Source of the DNA: Streptomyces sp. T12
Lineage (GTDB): Bacteria > Actinomycetota > Actinomycetes > Streptomycetales > Streptomycetaceae
Assembly: GCF_028736035.1 (NCBI RefSeq)
Contig: NZ_CP117866.1
Coordinates: forward strand, 2,418,001-2,482,000
Direction of reading: 5' to 3'
Length of the DNA stretch: 64,000 nucleotides
Below are positions 1-8,649 of this stretch, one piece after another; positions within the stretch are counted from its first letter, which is position 1, and each line of letters begins with the position of its first letter. The notes beneath the pieces were generated by a model that saw nothing but the letters and a program-made list of their open reading frames with translations, made no database searches and was not told the DNA's origin. A program made the position numbers and the translations under genes.

Positions 1-348
1 GGCCTCGCCGCGGATGGCGGTGGCGGAGGTGCGCAGGAAGTTGGAGACCGAGACGCCGGGGACCTCGACCGGGTACTGCATGGCGAGGAACAGGCCGGCG
101 CGGGCGCGCTCGTCGACGGACATCTCCAGGACGTCCTCGCCGTCGAGGGTGACGGTGCCGCCGGTGATCGTGTACTTCGGGTGACCCGCGAGGGAGTAGG
201 CGAGGGTCGACTTGCCGGAGCCGTTGGGGCCCATGATGGCGTGCGTCTCGCCCTGCTTCACGGTGAGGTCGACGCCCTTGAGGATCTCCTTCGTGGCGTT
301 GTCGGCCTCGACGGTGACGCGCAGGTCTCGGATTTCAAGCGTTGCCAT
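1..348 (-). CDS. sufC: SufC, Fe-S assembly ATPase (3' part missing)
   Basis: Cytosolic ABC-type ATPase that works with SufB and SufD as the SufBCD scaffold for iron-sulphur cluster assembly. The 116 visible residues hold the N-terminal half of the nucleotide-binding domain. The Walker A motif GPNGSGKST follows the typical lead-in GETHAIM. The start is the ATG 7 nt after the stop of the Rieske gene, so the two are co-transcribed. The gene runs off the left edge; the signature motif and Walker B lie outside the window. In the usual actinobacterial order sufS and sufU would follow, but that cannot be seen here. Confidence 0.95.
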   Translation of the reverse strand, partial: MATLEIRDLRVTVEADNATKEILKGVDLTVKQGETHAIMGPNGSGKSTLAYSLAGHPKYTITGGTVTLDGEDVLEMSVDERARAGLFLAMQYPVEVPGVSVSNFLRTSATAIRGEA

Positions 349-355
349 GGGTGCC

Positions 356-673
356 TCAGGACTCCTGGTTGAGGGAGACGAGAACATCGTCCCCTTCGAT
401 CTTTACGGGGTATACGGGGACGGGGCGCGTCGCGGGGAGGCCGGACGGCTTGCCGGTGCGCAGGTCGAAGCTGGAGCCGTGCAGCCAGCACTCGATCTGG
501 CAGTCCTCCACCTCGCCCTCGGAGAGCGAGACGTTCGCGTGGGAGCAGATGTCGTAAATGGCGAACACCTCCCCCTCGGTCTGCACGACCGAGACCGGCG
601 TGCCGTCGAGTTCCACCCGCTTGGGGGTGTCCTCCTCCAGCTCGCTCAGCCCACAGGCGCGTACGAAAGCCAT
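356..673 (-). CDS. Rieske-type [2Fe-2S] ferredoxin within the suf operon
   Basis: A 105-residue single-domain Rieske protein, like the small ferredoxin subunits of non-haem dioxygenases. The cluster ligands are visible as C43-x-H45 and C62-x2-H65 (motifs CSH and CWLH). It has no signal peptide or membrane segment, so it is cytosolic. Its ATG overlaps the sufD stop by one base (TGATG), and sufC follows after 7 nt, so it is translated as part of the suf operon. In actinobacteria a gene of this type commonly sits between sufD and sufC. A role in electron supply for cluster assembly is inferred from position only. Confidence 0.9.
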   Translation of the reverse strand: MAFVRACGLSELEEDTPKRVELDGTPVSVVQTEGEVFAIYDICSHANVSLSEGEVEDCQIECWLHGSSFDLRTGKPSGLPATRPVPVYPVKIEGDDVLVSLNQES

Positions 674-1854
674 CAGACCGTGGCCTCCAGCTCCTCGTCG
701 ATCTTCACGAGGAGGCGCTCTTCGATGTCGTCGACGCCGATCTGCTGGACCAGCTCGGCGAAGAAGCCGCGCACGACCAGGCGACGGGCCTCGTCGGCCG
801 GGATGCCGCGGGCCATCAGGTAGAAGAGCTGCTCGTCGTCGAAGCGGCCGGTCGCGGAGGCGTGGCCGGCGCCGACGATCTCGCCGGTCTCGATCTCCAG
901 GTTCGGCACGGAGTCGACACGGGCGCCGTCGGTCAGAACCAGGTTGCGGTTCATCTCGTACGTGTCCGTGCCCTCGGCCTTGGCCTCGATGAGGACGTCA
1001 CCGATCCACACGGCGTGCGCGTCGTCGCCCTGGAGCGCGCCCTTGTAGGCGACGTTGGACTTGCAGTGCGGGGTGTTGTGGTCGACCAGGAGGCGGTGCT
1101 CCTGGTGCTGGCCCGCGTCGGTGAAGTAGAGGCCGAACAGCTCGGCCTCGCCACCGGTGCCGGCGTAGGCGACACGCGGGTGGAGGCGTACGAGGTCGCC
1201 GCCGAAGGTGACCACGAACGACTTGAAGGTGGCGTCCCGGCCGATCAGCGCGTTGTGCTGGCCCACGTGCACGGCCTTGTCGTCCCAGTCCTGGACGGAG
1301 ACGACGGTGAGCTTGGCGCCGTCGCCCAGGATGTAGTCGACGTTGGCGGCGAGCACCGCGTCACCGGTGTGGTCGATGACGACGACGGCCTCGGCGAAGG
1401 CTCCGAGCTCCACGACCTGGTGGCCGTAGGCGACCCCGCCCTCGCCGTGCACGGCGATACGGATCGGCTCGGTGAGGACCGTCTCCTTGGGGACGGTGAC
1501 GACACCGGCCTTCTCGAACGCCGAGTACGCCTGGGCGGCGACGCGGTCCACGGGGGTGCCCGCCTTGCCGAGGCGCGCGTCGTCACGGCCGACGGTCTCG
1601 ACGGTGACGCCCTCGGGGGCCTCGACGGTGACCTGGAGGCCGTCGCCGGTCGCCACGGCGGTGCCGTCGTGCAGCCCGCGCAGGCGCTCCAGCGGGGTGA
1701 ACCGCCACTCCTCCTCGCGGCCGTGCGGGACCGGGAAGTCCGCGACGTCGAAGGACGGGGGCGCGCTCATGCGCGTGGCGACGGTCGACTCGGCGGCCAC
1801 CGCGATCTGGCCCGCGGTGGTGGACCCCACGGGGATGTTCTGAGCCTCAGCCAT
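673..1854 (-). CDS. sufD: SufD, Fe-S cluster assembly scaffold subunit
   Basis: A 393-residue SufB/SufD-family protein, the partner of SufB in the SufBC2D scaffold. The C-terminal part has the family region around GRFDDEQLFYLMARGI, parallel to the SufB stretch [13 protein letters not shown]. The length is normal for SufD. The start ATG is the first plausible one after an 84-nt gap behind sufB; that gap contains a GC-rich hairpin (1896-1918). It overlaps the next gene by one base. SufD lacks the conserved SufB residues needed for cluster assembly and is usually structural. Assignment as SufD rather than SufB rests on the operon order B-D-C and the lower conservation. Confidence 0.95.
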   Translation of the reverse strand: MAEAQNIPVGSTTAGQIAVAAESTVATRMSAPPSFDVADFPVPHGREEEWRFTPLERLRGLHDGTAVATGDGLQVTVEAPEGVTVETVGRDDARLGKAGTPVDRVAAQAYSAFEKAGVVTVPKETVLTEPIRIAVHGEGGVAYGHQVVELGAFAEAVVVIDHTGDAVLAANVDYILGDGAKLTVVSVQDWDDKAVHVGQHNALIGRDATFKSFVVTFGGDLVRLHPRVAYAGTGGEAELFGLYFTDAGQHQEHRLLVDHNTPHCKSNVAYKGALQGDDAHAVWIGDVLIEAKAEGTDTYEMNRNLVLTDGARVDSVPNLEIETGEIVGAGHASATGRFDDEQLFYLMARGIPADEARRLVVRGFFAELVQQIGVDDIEERLLVKIDEELEATV

Positions 1855-1895
1855 GGCTGTCGGTCTGCTCTCTTTCCTACGTCAGTTGAGATCCT

Positions 1896-1918
1896 CGGCC
1901 CGCCCGCGAGGCGGGCCG
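1896..1918 (-). other. Intra-operon hairpin between sufB and sufD
   Basis: Perfect 9-bp inverted repeat, CGGCCCGCC and GGCGGGCCG, with a 5-nt loop. It lies in the only sizeable gap of the suf operon, 20 nt after the sufB stop. No U-tract follows, so it is more likely an mRNA processing or stability element, or a partial attenuator, than a full terminator. Confidence 0.5.
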
Positions 1919-1938
1919 CTACTGCTGGGGGGCGGGTC

Positions 1939-3363
1939 TTAGCCGACCGCGCCTTCCATCTGCAGCTCGATCAGCCGGTTGAGCTCGAGGGCGTACTCCA
2001 TCGGCAGCTCCTTGGCGATGGGCTCGACGAAGCCGCGCACGATCATCGCCATCGCCTCGAACTCGCTCAGACCGCGGCTCATCAGGTAGAAGAGCTGGTC
2101 CTCGGAGACCTTGGAGACGGTGGCCTCGTGGCCCATGGACACGTCGTCCTCGCGGACGTCCACGTAGGGGTACGTGTCGGAGCGGGAGATGGTGTCGACG
2201 AGCAGCGCGTCGCACAGCACGTTGGACTTCGAGCCGTGGGCGCCCTCGCCGATCTCCACCAGACCGCGGTAGGAGGTACGGCCGCCACCACGCGCCACGG
2301 ACTTCGACACGATGTTGGAGGACGTGTTCGGCGCCATGTGGACCATCTTGGAGCCGGCGTCCTGGTGCTGCCCCTCGCCCGCGAAGGCGATGGACAGGGT
2401 CTCGCCCTTGGCGTGCTCGCCCATCAGGTAGACGGCCGGGTACTTCATCGTCACCTTGGAGCCGATGTTGCCGTCGATCCACTCCATGGTCGCGCCCTCG
2501 TAGGCGACGGCGCGCTTGGTGACCAGGTTGTAGACGTTGTTCGACCAGTTCTGGATGGTCGTGTAGCGGCAGCGGGCGTTCTTCTTGACGATGATCTCGA
2601 CCACGGCGCTGTGCAGCGAGTCCGACTTGTAGATCGGGGCCGTACAACCCTCGACGTAGTGCACGTAGGCACCCTCGTCGACGATGATCAGGGTCCGCTC
2701 GAACTGGCCCATGTTCTCCGTGTTGATCCGGAAGTAGGCCTGGAGCGGGATCTCCACGTGGACGCCCGGCGGGACGTAGATGAAGGAGCCGCCCGACCAC
2801 ACGGCGGTGTTCAGCGACGCGAACTTGTTGTCACCGACCGGGATGACGGTCCCGAAGTACTCCTTGAAGAGCTCCGGGTGCTCCTTCAGGGCCGTGTCGG
2901 TGTCGAGGAAGATGACGCCCTGCTCCTCCAGGTCCTCGCGGATCTGGTGGTAGACGACCTCGGACTCGTACTGGGCCGCGACACCGGCGACGAGGCGCTG
3001 CTTCTCCGCCTCGGGGATGCCGAGCTTGTCGTAGGTGTTCTTGATGTCCTCGGGCAGGTCTTCCCAGGACTCCGCCTGCTTCTCCGTGGAGCGTACGAAG
3101 TACTTGATGTTGTCGAAGTCGATACCGGAAAGGTCCGAGCCCCAGTTCGGCATGGGCTTCTTGTCGAACAGCCGCAGGCCCTTGAGACGAAGCTTGGTCA
3201 TCCACTCCGGCTCGGACTTCTTCGCGGAGATGTCCTTGACGACATCCTCGCTCAGACCGCGCTTCGCAGAGGCGCCGGCTTCGTCGGAGTCGGCCCAGCC
3301 GTATTCGTACTTACCCAGACCCTCGAGCTCAGGGTGGGCAGTCTCCTCGATGGGGAGAGTCAT
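1939..3363 (-). CDS. sufB: SufB, Fe-S cluster assembly scaffold
   Basis: Core subunit of the SufBCD scaffold, 474 residues, the normal length. It carries the hallmark regions of SufB: the N-terminal part with [12 protein letters not shown], the central beta-helix with [18 protein letters not shown] and [10 protein letters not shown] (conserved Cys), and the C-terminal [18 protein letters not shown]. The ATG overlaps the sufR stop by 4 nt (ATGA), indicating translational coupling to the repressor gene. It is expected to be repressed with the whole operon through the SufR operator at 4130-4143. Confidence 0.97.
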   Translation of the reverse strand: MTLPIEETAHPELEGLGKYEYGWADSDEAGASAKRGLSEDVVKDISAKKSEPEWMTKLRLKGLRLFDKKPMPNWGSDLSGIDFDNIKYFVRSTEKQAESWEDLPEDIKNTYDKLGIPEAEKQRLVAGVAAQYESEVVYHQIREDLEEQGVIFLDTDTALKEHPELFKEYFGTVIPVGDNKFASLNTAVWSGGSFIYVPPGVHVEIPLQAYFRINTENMGQFERTLIIVDEGAYVHYVEGCTAPIYKSDSLHSAVVEIIVKKNARCRYTTIQNWSNNVYNLVTKRAVAYEGATMEWIDGNIGSKVTMKYPAVYLMGEHAKGETLSIAFAGEGQHQDAGSKMVHMAPNTSSNIVSKSVARGGGRTSYRGLVEIGEGAHGSKSNVLCDALLVDTISRSDTYPYVDVREDDVSMGHEATVSKVSEDQLFYLMSRGLSEFEAMAMIVRGFVEPIAKELPMEYALELNRLIELQMEGAVG

Positions 3364-4097
3364 GCGGGGTTCCTCCCGGCCGTGCTTGCAGATGCGTTGT
3401 CGCTATGAACTTGCGTGTGGGAAATCTTTGGGATGAACGTCGTGCAGACGCCGTCGCCGTGCGCGATGGTCGCCAGTCGCTGGACGTGCGTTCCGAGCAG
3501 CTCGGCGAAGATCTCCGTCTCCGCCTCGCACAGCTGTGGGAACTGCTCCGCCACGTGGGCGACCGGGCAGTGGTGCTGGCACAGCTGCTCGCCTTGTTGC
3601 GGGAGGGGTGCGCTGCGCGCCGTAGCAGCGTACCCGTCCACGCTCAGGGCCTTGGCCAGGGCTTCGGTGCGCTCGTCCGGGCTGACGGCCTCGATCGCCT
3701 TGCGGTACGCGCTCGCCTGGGCGGCGATCCGGGCCCGGGCGAAGGCGGCGACCGCCTCCTGCCCGCCCTCGCGCTCGGCGATCCACTTCAGGGCGTCCGC
3801 GGCGAGCTTGTCGTACGACTGGTCGAAGGCGTCGCGGCCGCAGTCGGTGAGCGCGAAGACCTTGGCGGGACGGCCACGCGTACGCGTGCCGTACACCCGC
3901 TGCTCCCGGGCCTCCACGACATCGTCCACGACCAGCGCGTCCAGATGCCTGCGTACGGCGGCCTGGGTCAGTCCCAGCCGGCCGGCCAGCTCGGCGACGG
4001 TCGACGGCCCGTGGTCCAGGATGGACCGCGCGACCCGGTTGCGCGTGGAGCGGTCCGAGCGCAACCCAGCCGCGAGCTCCTCCTGAGGGGTCCCCAT
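3360..4097 (-). CDS. sufR: SufR, Fe-S-sensing repressor of the suf operon
   Basis: Winged-helix regulator of 245 residues. The helix-turn-helix is at about residues 30-65 ([20 protein letters not shown]), followed by a wing ([11 protein letters not shown]). The C-terminal part has C173, C177, C190 and C218, matching the C-x3-C-x12-C cluster-binding pattern known for SufR. A longer reading from a GTG at 4202 is possible. I prefer the ATG at 4097 because it has GGGAG just upstream, and because a perfect SufR-type palindrome (4130-4143) would otherwise lie inside the coding region. It overlaps sufB by 4 nt. Holo-SufR represses the operon in cyanobacteria and Streptomyces; loss of the cluster under iron or oxidative stress derepresses it. 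Confidence 0.93.
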   Translation of the reverse strand: MGTPQEELAAGLRSDRSTRNRVARSILDHGPSTVAELAGRLGLTQAAVRRHLDALVVDDVVEAREQRVYGTRTRGRPAKVFALTDCGRDAFDQSYDKLAADALKWIAEREGGQEAVAAFARARIAAQASAYRKAIEAVSPDERTEALAKALSVDGYAATARSAPLPQQGEQLCQHHCPVAHVAEQFPQLCEAETEIFAELLGTHVQRLATIAHGDGVCTTFIPKISHTQVHSDNASASTAGRNPA

Positions 4098-4129
4098 GGG
4101 GGTCTCCCGAGCCTCGCCGACGTTTTTCA

Positions 4130-4143
4130 CAACGCCATTGTTG
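4130..4143. promoter_or_regulatory. SufR operator, CAAC-N6-GTTG
   Basis: The sequence CAACGCCATTGTTG is a 4+6+4 inverted repeat, 32 nt upstream of the preferred sufR start. It has the same form, CAAC-N6-GTTG, as the site I recall being reported for Streptomyces avermitilis SufR. Its position fits autorepression of the sufR-B-D-Rieske-C operon. Confidence 0.8.
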
Positions 4144-4202
4144 CGTAATTCCTCAAAGCCAGGCAAGCCGCGTCCGGATCCCTCGACGGTGCCCTGCGTC
4201 AC

Positions 4203-4216
4203 TTAGGCATACCTAA
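4203..4216. promoter_or_regulatory. Iron-box-like inverted repeat upstream of sufR and aac(3)
   Basis: TTAGGCATACCTAA is a 5+4+5 inverted repeat. It matches 12 of 14 bases of the right-hand part of the IdeR/DmdR iron box (TTAGGCTAACCTAA), but the outer left half of the 19-bp box is missing. It lies between the divergent sufR and acetyltransferase genes. Binding by DmdR1 is an inference. Confidence 0.4.
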
Positions 4217-4291
4217 TCTGACCTGCGGAAATGATCTTTGATCGATCAATTCGGTGGCGCCGCCGGGCTCCCTCCGGGACACTCCCGAACC

Positions 4292-5089
4292 ATGTCGACA
4301 CCCCCTCCGACCGGCCCTCTTGTCACCCGAGACACCCTCGCCGCACAACTGCGCGAGCTAGGCGTCCGAAGCGGTGAAACGCTCCTCGTGCACTCCTCCC
4401 TCAGCTCCCTCGGCTGGGTCTGCGGAGGAGCCGTCGCGGTCGTCCAGGGACTGCTCGACGCGCTCGGCCCGGACGGCACGCTGGTGGTCCCCACGCAGAC
4501 CGGCGACCTGTCGGACCCGGCGGTCTGGAGCAACCCGCCGGTGCCCGAGGAGTGGTGGGACACGATCCGGGCGACGATGCCCGCCTACGACCCCCTCGTC
4601 ACGCCCGCGCGCGGGGTCGGCGTCGTCCCGGAGACCGTACGGACCTGGCCGGGCGCCCTGCGCAGTGCGCATCCGCAGACCTCCTTCGCCGCCCTCGGCC
4701 CGCGTGCCGCGGAGATCGTCGAGGGGCACGCCCCCGACTGCCGCCTCGGCGAGCGCAGCCCGCTGGCCCGGCTGGAGGCGCTCCACGCGCGCGTGCTGCT
4801 GCTCGGCGCCGGTTACGACGCGTGCACCGGCTTCCATCTGGCCGAATACCGCATCGCCTCGCCGCTGGTGAAGGTGGGGCGGCCGGGGCCCACGGGCTGG
4901 GAGGTGGTGACCGAGCTGTCGATCACCTCGGACCGGTTCGACGAGCTGGGCCATGACTTCGAGCGGGACCGTCCCGTCGTACGCGGGAAGGTGGGCGCGG
5001 CCGACGTAAGGCTGTTTCCGCTGGCGGAGGCGGTGGCGTACGCGCAGCGGTGGCTGGAGATACACCGGCCCCGCGCCGAGGAGATCTGA
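4292..5089 (+). CDS. AAC(3)-type aminoglycoside N-acetyltransferase family protein
   Basis: A 265-residue member of the antibiotic_NAT (AAC(3)/YokD) family, which transfers acetyl from acetyl-CoA to the 3-amino group of aminoglycosides. Family motifs in order: [10 protein letters not shown] near residue 30, TLVVPTQT near 60, [11 protein letters not shown] near 130, and [19 protein letters not shown] near 170. The start is the ATG at 4292; a TTG 54 nt upstream would add 18 residues. No good ribosome-binding site is seen for either. It stands alone, divergent from sufR. Chromosomal members are common in Streptomyces and often do not confer resistance, so the substrate is unknown. Confidence 0.85.
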   Translation: MSTPPPTGPLVTRDTLAAQLRELGVRSGETLLVHSSLSSLGWVCGGAVAVVQGLLDALGPDGTLVVPTQTGDLSDPAVWSNPPVPEEWWDTIRATMPAYDPLVTPARGVGVVPETVRTWPGALRSAHPQTSFAALGPRAAEIVEGHAPDCRLGERSPLARLEALHARVLLLGAGYDACTGFHLAEYRIASPLVKVGRPGPTGWEVVTELSITSDRFDELGHDFERDRPVVRGKVGAADVRLFPLAEAVAYAQRWLEIHRPRAEEI

Positions 5090-5125
5090 GCCGGGCCGTG
5101 GGGGGGGAGATCCGAACCCGGCCGC

Positions 5126-5152
5126 TTGGGTCACCGGCCGCGTACCTAGACT
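5126..5152 (+). promoter_or_regulatory. Probable promoter of the ABC-2 exporter, near-leaderless
   Basis: TTGGGT, 15-nt spacer, TAGACT. The -10 box ends 8 nt before the ATG at 5161 and there is no convincing Shine-Dalgarno sequence, so the transcript probably has little or no leader. The -35 and spacer are weak. Confidence 0.4.
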
Positions 5153-5160
5153 CTGGAGCC

Positions 5161-6084
5161 ATGCGAACTGAGCCCGTGGTCCAGGTCCAGGCCCTGGTGA
5201 AGCGGTACCGCGACAAAACCGCGGTGAACGGCCTTGACCTGGTGGCCCGGGCCGGTGTCACCGCCGTCCTCGGACCCAACGGCGCGGGCAAGACGACGAC
5301 CGTCGAGACCTGCGAGGGGTACCGGAAGCCGGACTCCGGCACGGTGCGCGTCCTGGGCCTCGACCCGGTGAGACAGTCCGGCGAGCTGCGGCCGCGCATC
5401 GGCGTGATGCTGCAGTCCGGCGGCGTCTACTCGGGCGCGCGGGCGGACGAGATGCTGCGGCATGTGGCGAAACTGCACGCGCACCCCCTGGACGTCGACG
5501 CCCTCATAGAGCGGCTCGGCCTTGCCGGCTGCGGCCGGACCACGTACCGCCGTCTCTCCGGCGGTCAGCAGCAGCGGCTGGCGCTCGCCATGGCCGTGGT
5601 CGGCCGCCCGGAGCTGGTGTTCCTGGACGAGCCGACCGCCGGGCTCGACCCGCAGGCCCGCAGGGCGACCTGGGACCTGGTCCGGGACCTGCGCGCGGAC
5701 GGCGTCTCCGTGATCCTCACGACCCACTACATGGACGAGGCCGAGCAGCTCGCCGACGACGTCGCGATCATCGACGCCGGCCGCGTCATCGCCCAGGGCT
5801 CCCCGGAGGAGCTGTGCCGGGGCGGCGCCGAGAACACCCTCCGCTTCGGCGGCCGCCCCGGCCTGGACGTGGGCTCCCTGCTGAAGGCCCTGCCCGCCGA
5901 CTGCGCGGCCGCCGAGCTGACGCCGGGTTCGTACCGGGTCGTCGGCAAGGTCGACCCGCAGCTGCTCGCGACGGTGACGTCGTGGTGCGCGCAGCACGGG
6001 GTGATGCCGGAGAAGATCTCCGTGGAGCGGCACACCCTCGAAGACGTCTTCCTGGAGCTGACCGGCAAGGAGCTGCGTTCGTGA
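5161..6084 (+). CDS. ABC-2 type exporter, ATP-binding protein
   Basis: A 307-residue ATPase of the DrrA/CcmA type. It has Walker A GPNGAGKTT (about residue 40), signature LSGGQQQR (about 135), Walker B ELVFLDEP with the D-loop GLDPQ, and the switch histidine in TTHYMDEAEQLADD. The C-terminal ~90 residues form the accessory domain usual in this group, ending ERHTLEDVFLELTGKEL. It overlaps the permease gene by 4 nt (GTGA), so the two form an exporter. The substrate is unknown; relatives export drugs, antibiotics or lipids. The next gene is ctaA, and in many actinobacteria an ABC pair like this lies beside the haem A genes, but no functional link is proven. Confidence 0.93.
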   Translation: MRTEPVVQVQALVKRYRDKTAVNGLDLVARAGVTAVLGPNGAGKTTTVETCEGYRKPDSGTVRVLGLDPVRQSGELRPRIGVMLQSGGVYSGARADEMLRHVAKLHAHPLDVDALIERLGLAGCGRTTYRRLSGGQQQRLALAMAVVGRPELVFLDEPTAGLDPQARRATWDLVRDLRADGVSVILTTHYMDEAEQLADDVAIIDAGRVIAQGSPEELCRGGAENTLRFGGRPGLDVGSLLKALPADCAAAELTPGSYRVVGKVDPQLLATVTSWCAQHGVMPEKISVERHTLEDVFLELTGKELRS

Positions 6085-6857
6085 CCACCGTCGGTACGGG
6101 TGCGTACACCCCGAAGCCAGGGGCGGCCCCCCTCCCCCGCATGATCGGGGCCCAGGCGGCGCTCGAGACGAAGATGCTGCTGCGCAACGGCGAGCAGCTG
6201 CTCCTGACCGTCGTGATCCCCACCCTCCTGCTGGTCCTCTTCAGCTCGGTGGACATCGTCGACACGGGCGCCGGCGAGGCCGTCGACTTCCTGACCCCGG
6301 GCATCCTCGCGCTCGCCGTGATGTCGACGGCGTTCACGGGCCAGGCGATCGCGACAGGCTTCGAGCGCCGGTACGGCGTGCTGAAGCGGCTGGCCTCCTC
6401 GCCGCTGCCCCGCTGGGCCCTGATGACGGCGAAGACGGCGTCGGTGCTGGTCACGGAGGTCCTGCAGATCCTCCTGCTGACGGTGATCGCCTTCGCGCTG
6501 GGCTGGTCGCCGCACGGCAGCCCGGCAGCCGTCGTCCTCCTGCTGGTCCTGGGGACGGCCGCCTTCTCGGGTCTGGGCCTGCTGATGGCCGGCACCCTCA
6601 AGGCCGAGGCCACCCTGGCCGCCGCCAACCTGGTCTTCCTGCTGCTGCTCGTCGGCGGCGGGGTCATCGTGCCGCTGGACAAGTTCCCGCCCGGCGCGCA
6701 GGACGTCCTCGGTCTGCTGCCGATCTCGGCCCTGTCGGACGGGCTGCGTGACGTGCTCCAGCACGGGGCCGGGATGCCCTGGGGCGACCTGGGGATTCTG
6801 GCCGTGTGGGCGGTCGTCGGGCTGGCGGCGGCGGGGAAGTTCTTCCGCTGGGAGTAG
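6081..6857 (+). CDS. ABC-2 type exporter, membrane permease
   Basis: A 258-residue ABC-2 membrane protein with six hydrophobic stretches, e.g. LLLTVVIPTLLLVLFSSV near the N-terminus and LGILAVWAVVGLAAAGKFF at the end. It carries the usual ABC-2 segments LTPGILALAVMSTAFTGQAI and ERRYGVLKRLASSPLP. The GTG start overlaps the stop of the ATPase gene, so the subunits are translationally coupled. The substrate cannot be read from the sequence. Confidence 0.92.
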   Translation: MTTVGTGAYTPKPGAAPLPRMIGAQAALETKMLLRNGEQLLLTVVIPTLLLVLFSSVDIVDTGAGEAVDFLTPGILALAVMSTAFTGQAIATGFERRYGVLKRLASSPLPRWALMTAKTASVLVTEVLQILLLTVIAFALGWSPHGSPAAVVLLLVLGTAAFSGLGLLMAGTLKAEATLAAANLVFLLLLVGGGVIVPLDKFPPGAQDVLGLLPISALSDGLRDVLQHGAGMPWGDLGILAVWAVVGLAAAGKFFRWE

Positions 6858-6885
6858 ACCGGGGCAGGCCTCCCGGGGACCCTCG

Positions 6886-6915
6886 TGAAAGCGTGCACAA
6901 GCGGCCGCCTACGAT
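6886..6915 (+). promoter_or_regulatory. Candidate ctaA promoter with a leaderless start
   Basis: GTGAAA, 18-nt spacer, TACGAT. The -10 box ends 7 nt before the GTG at 6923, which places transcription initiation at or next to the start codon. The -35 match is weak. Confidence 0.35.
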
Positions 6916-6922
6916 AGGGCGC

Positions 6923-7936
6923 GTGCCAAACGTGACCCGCGCCGACGCCGTAGCGGCCGTGCGCAACCCGCTCGCCTTCATCGCCGCACGCTGGACCCCG
7001 ACCCCGAGGACGGTCCAACGGGCGGCCCTCTCCGCGCTCGTGATGTCGGTGCTCATCGTGGTCACCGGCGGTGCGGTACGGCTCACCGGTTCCGGCCTCG
7101 GCTGCCCGACCTGGCCCAAGTGCACCGACGACTCCCTCACCGCCACCAGCGAGATGGGCTTCCACGGTGCCATCGAGTTCGGCAACCGCATGCTGACGTA
7201 CGTGCTGTGCGCCGCCGTCGGCTGGGCGATCATCGCCGCGCGCTCCGAGAAGCCGTACCGGCGCGGCCTGACCCGGCTGGGCTGGGCGCAGTTCTGGATC
7301 GTGATGAGCAACGCGGTGCTCGGCGGCATCGTCGTCCTGGTCGGCCTCAACCCGTACACGGTCGCGGCCCACTTCGTGGCGACGTCCGCCCTCATCGCGG
7401 TGGCCACGGTGATGTGGCAGCGCACCCGGGAGGGCGACGCGGCGCCGCGTCCCCTGGTCGGCAAGGCGGTGCAGCAGCTGGTGTGGGTCCTGGTCGGGGC
7501 CTCGGTGCTGCTGATCCTGGTCGGCACGGTGGTCACCGGCGCGGGCCCGCACGCGGGCGACTCCAGCGAGGTCGAGCGGATGCCGGTCGACTGGGAGAAC
7601 GTCACCAAGCTGCACGCCGTGCTGGCCTGGATCGTGGTCACGCTGACGTTCGCCCTGTGGTTCGTCCTCAAGGCGGTCGACGCCCCGAAGGGCCCCCTCA
7701 ACCGCACCCGCGACCTCTTCCTGATCCTCCTCGCGCAGGGCGTCATCGGCTACGTCCAGTACTTCACGGACCTTCCGGAGGTCCTGGTCGGCCTGCACAT
7801 GTTCGGCTCGGCCGTGACGTGGATCGCCGTGCTGCGCGTGCTGATGTCCCTGCGGGAACGGCCCGAGGCGGAACTGCCCGACCTGCCCGTTCAGTCGTAC
7901 GAGGCCACGAGCGCGTCGATCGCCGGCCCCAGGTAG
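6923..7936 (+). CDS. ctaA: CtaA, haem A synthase
   Basis: Membrane enzyme that oxidises the C8 methyl of haem O to give haem A for the aa3 cytochrome oxidase. The 337 residues contain the signature TGSGLGCPTWPKC near residue 50, with the Cys pair of the extracytoplasmic loop, and the haem-ligand histidines in FHGAIEFGNR, AAHFVATSAL, KLHAVLAWIV and LHMFGSAVTW. About eight transmembrane helices are present. A GTG at 6932 is an alternative start. The stop lies inside the convergent nucleotidyltransferase gene (46-bp tail-to-tail overlap). ctaB, which makes haem O, lies 3 kb away on the other strand. Confidence 0.95.
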   Translation: MPNVTRADAVAAVRNPLAFIAARWTPTPRTVQRAALSALVMSVLIVVTGGAVRLTGSGLGCPTWPKCTDDSLTATSEMGFHGAIEFGNRMLTYVLCAAVGWAIIAARSEKPYRRGLTRLGWAQFWIVMSNAVLGGIVVLVGLNPYTVAAHFVATSALIAVATVMWQRTREGDAAPRPLVGKAVQQLVWVLVGASVLLILVGTVVTGAGPHAGDSSEVERMPVDWENVTKLHAVLAWIVVTLTFALWFVLKAVDAPKGPLNRTRDLFLILLAQGVIGYVQYFTDLPEVLVGLHMFGSAVTWIAVLRVLMSLRERPEAELPDLPVQSYEATSASIAGPR

Positions 7937-8631
7937 GCCCGGGTCAGACCGGCCCTGCGCGCCGCCCACTCCTCGGTCGGCGGCGCGGCGTCGTCGTCGT
8001 AGCGGCGCCTGCGGATGTCCTCGACCACCTCCACGGACGCCCCGAGGCCGGGCAGCAGCTCCAGGGCCTCCCGCTTGGTGATCAGGCGGCCGTCGCGCAG
8101 GGTGACACTGGCCCGCGCGAAGGTGATCAGCCCCAGGGCGACCCAGACGTCCCGCGTCCACAACGGAGCGTTGTCGACGGCCGGCCGCCAGAAGTCGCGC
8201 TGGTCGCGTACGACGAAGTCGCCGAGCTCCCGGTCCGAAACCGGCGGCAGCAGGGCGGCGGGGGCCCGCCCGTGCAGCACTCGTCCGAAGGCGTGCAGCT
8301 CGCGCCGGGTCACCGCGGTCACCGGCCGTCTGAACAGCTCCTCGTGTGCCCAGGTGAGATGGCGCCGGCCGGGCTCACCCGCCGTGTCGGGCGTCAGGTA
8401 CGTGCAGTGCAGCTGCGCGGCGAGCGGCTCGGCCCTCAGCCGGGCGTGGAGCTTCGCCAGCCGCCAGACGGTGCGGGGCGTGAGCGGGCCGTCCAGTACG
8501 GCGATCAGGTCAAGGTCGCTGCGGCCCTCCTGGTAGTCGCCGCCGGCGAGCGAGCCGTGCGCCCAGACGGCGAGGGGAGCGAGCGGCTCCAGCTCCGTGA
8601 GAAAGCGGTCGAGTAAGGCATCCGTCAGCAT
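7891..8631 (-). CDS. Nucleotidyltransferase-domain protein
   Basis: A 246-residue protein with an N-terminal polymerase-beta-like nucleotidyltransferase fold. The motif HGSLAGGDYQEGRSDLDLIA at about residues 25-44 contains the G-S and D-x-D signature that binds Mg-NTP. The rest resembles the C-terminal helical part of aminoglycoside adenylyltransferase-like proteins, but specific resistance residues cannot be confirmed. The 3' end overlaps ctaA by 46 bp on the opposite strand. It lies 18 nt after the amidohydrolase gene on the same strand and may be co-transcribed with it, although a -10-like TACAGACT directly upstream of its ATG could also drive a leaderless mRNA. Confidence 0.8.
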   Translation of the reverse strand: MLTDALLDRFLTELEPLAPLAVWAHGSLAGGDYQEGRSDLDLIAVLDGPLTPRTVWRLAKLHARLRAEPLAAQLHCTYLTPDTAGEPGRRHLTWAHEELFRRPVTAVTRRELHAFGRVLHGRAPAALLPPVSDRELGDFVVRDQRDFWRPAVDNAPLWTRDVWVALGLITFARASVTLRDGRLITKREALELLPGLGASVEVVEDIRRRRYDDDAAPPTEEWAARRAGLTRAYLGPAIDALVASYD

Positions 8632-8649
8632 CCGCCCAGTCTGTACGGC

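Noticed and set aside
862..3408. Very long open frame on the plus strand opposite sufD and sufB
   Set aside because: An antisense shadow caused by GC-rich codon bias: the composition is Val/Gly/Asp/Arg-rich with no domain, and the minus strand holds clear SufD and SufB.
4098..4202. Longer sufR start at the GTG at 4202
   Set aside because: It would put the SufR operator inside the gene, the extra residues have no family match, and the ATG at 4097 has a better ribosome-binding site.
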